NCBI GenBank assembly: GCA_019509685.1
Contig: JAEKLU010000115.1
Span: forward strand, 1 to 7,068
DNA: 7,068 nt
From: Mesorhizobium sp.
Lineage (GTDB): Bacteria > Pseudomonadota > Alphaproteobacteria > Rhizobiales > Rhizobiaceae
Direction of reading: 5' to 3'
Below the pieces are notes generated by a model. That model did no database searches. It saw nothing but the letters and a program-made list of their open reading frames with translations, and was not told where the DNA came from. Positions 5,402 to 7,068 of this stretch are shown piece by piece. The translations under genes and the position numbers were made by a program. The stretch's first letter is position 1. Each line of letters opens with the position of its first letter.

Positions 5402-6975
5402 GCCACCTCCAGGCCGTGTTCGGCGTGGCCAGGTTCGGCGCCACCCATCAACAGGCCGATTTTCTCGAAGGTTGCCTCGGCGATCGGCAGCGGCGTCGAC
5501 AATTCTCCATTGTGCATGACCGCGACCGCGTCCGACAGCTCGAACAGTTCGTCGAGGTCCTGGCTGATGACCAGCACCGCCGAACCGCTGCGCGCAAGCT
5601 CGATCAGCGCCTGGCGGATATGCGCCGCGGCACCCGCGTCGACACCCCAAGTCGGCTGGTTGACGACCAGCACGCTCGGTCTGCGGTCGAGCTCGCGGCC
5701 GACAATGAATTTCTGCAGATTGCCGCCCGACAGCGCTGCCGCTTCCGGATCGGGCGCGCTCTTGCGCACGTCCATCGCCGTGATGATGCGCTGGGAGGCG
5801 GCGTAGACGGCTGCGGACTTGACCATGCCGCCGGAGCCGACAAAGGCCTTGCCGTCGGTCGCGTGGCGCGACAGGAGCAGGTTCTCCGAAAGCTTCATGC
5901 GCGGCGCGGCACCGTGGCCGAGGCGTTCCTCCGGCACGAAGGCGGCGCCCATCAGCCGCCGTCCGGTGATCGACAGCGCCCCGGCGTCCTTGCCGCGGAT
6001 GCGGATCGAGCCGGCGTCCTGCTGCAGGACCTCGCCCGAAACGGATTCGAAGAATTCACCCTGGCCGTTGCCGGCGACACCGGCAATACCGATCACCTCG
6101 CCGGCGCGAACGCTGAGATTGATATTCTTCAGGGGAACGGCAAACGGCGTCGCCGGCTTGCGGCTGAGCGCACGGATCTCGAGCAGCGCCGGCGCGGTCT
6201 CGATGCCTTCGGCCGGCGCGCGCACCACGGCCTTCACCTCGGTGCCGACCATCATGCGGGCGAGCGAGGCGGCCGTCTCCTGGCGCGGATTGCAATGGCC
6301 GACCACCTTGCCGTGGCGAAGCACGGTGGCGCGGTCGCAGATGCGTTTGACCTCTTCCAGCCGGTGCGAAATGTAGAGGATCGACTTGCCTTCCGAGCGC
6401 AGCCTTTCCAGTGTCTCGAACAGCTTGTCGGCTTCCTGCGGCGTCAGCACCGAGGTCGGTTCGTCGAGGATGATGAGCTGCGGCGTTTGCAGCAGGCAGC
6501 GGATGATCTCGATACGCTGGCGCTCGCCGACCGAAAGGTCGCCGACCAGCGAGTCCGGGTCGAGCGGCAGGCCGTAGCTGAAGGAAAGCGCCCTCGCCTT
6601 CGCCGCGATCGTGCCGATCGGCGAGCCGTCATTGAGCGACAGGGCGATGTTTTCGGCCGCCGTCAGCGCCTCGAACAACGAGAAATGCTGGAACACCATG
6701 CCGATGCCGAGCTTCTTGGCCACGCCCGGGCTGGTGATCTTGACGAGCTGGCCGTCCCAATAGATCTCGCCCGAGTTCGGCTCGAGCGAGCCGAACAGCA
6801 TTTTGACCAGCGTCGACTTGCCGGCGCCATTTTCGCCGAGCAGCGCGTGGATCTCGCCTCTTGCTATATTGAGATCGATATGATCGCACGCTGTCAGCGT
6901 GCCGAAAATCTTCGTTAGGCCGCGGACCTCAAGCAGGTTCGCGCCATCGTGACTGTTATTCACAGTGCCTCCCAT
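5398..6975 (-). CDS. BMP-type ABC transporter ATP-binding protein, two nucleotide-binding domains
   Basis: The cytoplasmic ATPase of the importer, 525 residues with two fused ABC domains, as in RbsA-like and nucleoside (NupA/YufO-like) systems. Domain 1 is complete: Walker A GENGAGKST (47-55), Q-loop VFQHFSLF (94-101), signature LSVGERQR (147-154), Walker B LIILDEPT (167-174) and switch histidine H204. Domain 2 is degenerate: GVAGNGQGE (299-307) has Gln305 in place of the Walker A lysine. Its Walker B reads VLVVNQPTWGVD (435-446), with Asn-Gln instead of Asp-Glu, and the switch position is Gln472. Its signature LSGGNLQK (415-422) is intact, so only one composite site should hydrolyse ATP well. 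Such asymmetry is known for this family. The ATG at 6975 has only a weak upstream Shine-Dalgarno. A GTG at 6963 preceded by GGGAGG is a serious alternative (521 residues). It is the first operon gene in the window, and its stop overlaps the permease start. Confidence 0.95.
   Translation of the reverse strand: MGGTVNNSHDGANLLEVRGLTKIFGTLTACDHIDLNIARGEIHALLGENGAGKSTLVKMLFGSLEPNSGEIYWDGQLVKITSPGVAKKLGIGMVFQHFSLFEALTAAENIALSLNDGSPIGTIAAKARALSFSYGLPLDPDSLVGDLSVGERQRIEIIRCLLQTPQLIILDEPTSVLTPQEADKLFETLERLRSEGKSILYISHRLEEVKRICDRATVLRHGKVVGHCNPRQETAASLARMMVGTEVKAVVRAPAEGIETAPALLEIRALSRKPATPFAVPLKNINLSVRAGEVIGIAGVAGNGQGEFFESVSGEVLQQDAGSIRIRGKDAGALSITGRRLMGAAFVPEERLGHGAAPRMKLSENLLLSRHATDGKAFVGSGGMVKSAAVYAASQRIITAMDVRKSAPDPEAAALSGGNLQKFIVGRELDRRPSVLVVNQPTWGVDAGAAAHIRQALIELARSGSAVLVISQDLDELFELSDAVAVMHNGELSTPLPIAEATFEKIGLLMGGAEPGHAEHGLEVA
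6968..6973 (-). promoter_or_regulatory. Shine-Dalgarno supporting an alternative GTG start of the ATPase gene
   Basis: On the minus strand GGGAGG is followed by CACT and then GTG (6963-6961), in frame with the ATPase. The four-base spacing resembles that at 1918-1925 and 5401. If used, the protein would begin VNNSHDGANLLEV-like (initiator Met) four residues after the annotated ATG; the conserved domain starts only at about residue 14, so homology cannot easily decide. Confidence 0.45.
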
Positions 6976-7068
6976 CCAGTTTCCCGGACATGTTCTGTGT
7001 TCCCGCTAGCATGGTATGCGCGGCCGGCTCCCGTCGGAAAGCAGCACCCGACTTGAAAGAGCTTCAAG
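6976..7068 (-). promoter_or_regulatory. Leader of the ABC operon, possible promoter region
   Basis: These 93 bases precede the ATPase gene and extend to the window edge. On the minus strand a weak sigma-70-like pair can be read, TTCCGA and TACCAT (7013-7018) spaced by 17 bases, matching the consensus poorly (3/6 and 4/6). The minus frame from the edge is open to a TAG at 7006-7008, so the end of an upstream operon gene here cannot be excluded. Whether the operon starts here is therefore unsettled. Confidence 0.3.
7052..7068. repeat. Inverted repeat, possible operator upstream of the ABC operon
   Basis: CTTGAA and TTCAAG form perfect 6-bp arms around AGAGC, 77 bases upstream of the ATPase ATG. 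The size and spacing suit a dimeric transcription factor site, and the location upstream of the weak promoter candidate is compatible with a regulator. The window ends at the last base of the repeat, so its full extent is unknown. Confidence 0.35.

Noticed and set aside
4361..5806. A 481-codon open frame on the + strand opposite permease 1 and the ATPase.
   Set aside because: The composition is dominated by Gln, His, Asp, Glu and Arg, with no domain-like pattern; it spans two real genes on the other strand.
5416..6918. A 500-codon open frame on the + strand opposite the ATPase.
   Set aside because: It lies almost exactly antisense to a well-conserved ABC ATPase and shows no motif of its own.
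7011..7068. A short + strand frame, ATG at 7011, open to the window edge (possible divergent gene start).
   Set aside because: Only 19 codons are visible and there is no Shine-Dalgarno upstream of the ATG.
1..7068. Searched by eye for tRNA, rRNA, CRISPR arrays, insertion-sequence ends, phage genes or a defence system.
   Set aside because: Nothing matching was seen; the genes present are a housekeeping modification enzyme, an ABC importer and two small unknowns.

Overview
The window looks like chromosomal DNA of an alphaproteobacterium of the rhizobial group, most likely Mesorhizobium or a close relative. This rests on the high GC content, strong GC bias at third codon positions, and a RimO sequence that reads like the Mesorhizobium form from memory. 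No database search was possible, so the genus is an inference.

There are two blocks. On the left (about 1-1440, + strand) lie the 3' part of rimO, the ribosomal protein uS12 methylthiotransferase, and a small lower-GC gene for an exported 117-residue protein of unknown function. A perfect 12-bp hairpin with A5/T5 flanks closes this block. It can serve as a terminator in both directions, because the next gene converges on it from the minus strand. That gene encodes a 147-residue protein of unknown function with an NPQPLPP motif and a striking proline/tryptophan-rich stretch. It has a perfect Shine-Dalgarno sequence that fixes its start at 1914. It is followed by an AT-rich, apparently non-coding stretch (about 1926-2184).

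The right two thirds (2231-6975, all minus strand) is one ABC importer operon of the BMP (basic membrane protein / PnrA-like) class. In transcription order it encodes a double-domain ATPase, two membrane permeases, and a periplasmic binding protein. ATPase/permease 1 and permease 1/permease 2 overlap at stop-start junctions, which suggests translational coupling. The binding-protein gene follows after a 52-bp gap with its own ribosome binding site. A hairpin at 2185-2206 probably ends the operon. Together the four genes form a complete importer: the binding protein captures the solute in the periplasm, the two permeases form the channel, and the ATPase drives transport. By family precedent the cargo is a purine nucleoside or base, but nothing in the window fixes this.

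Most of the window is ordinary housekeeping and transport. The least explained parts are the 147-residue Pro/Trp-rich protein, the small exported protein, the two hairpins with the same GC core, and an inverted repeat at the right edge upstream of the operon.
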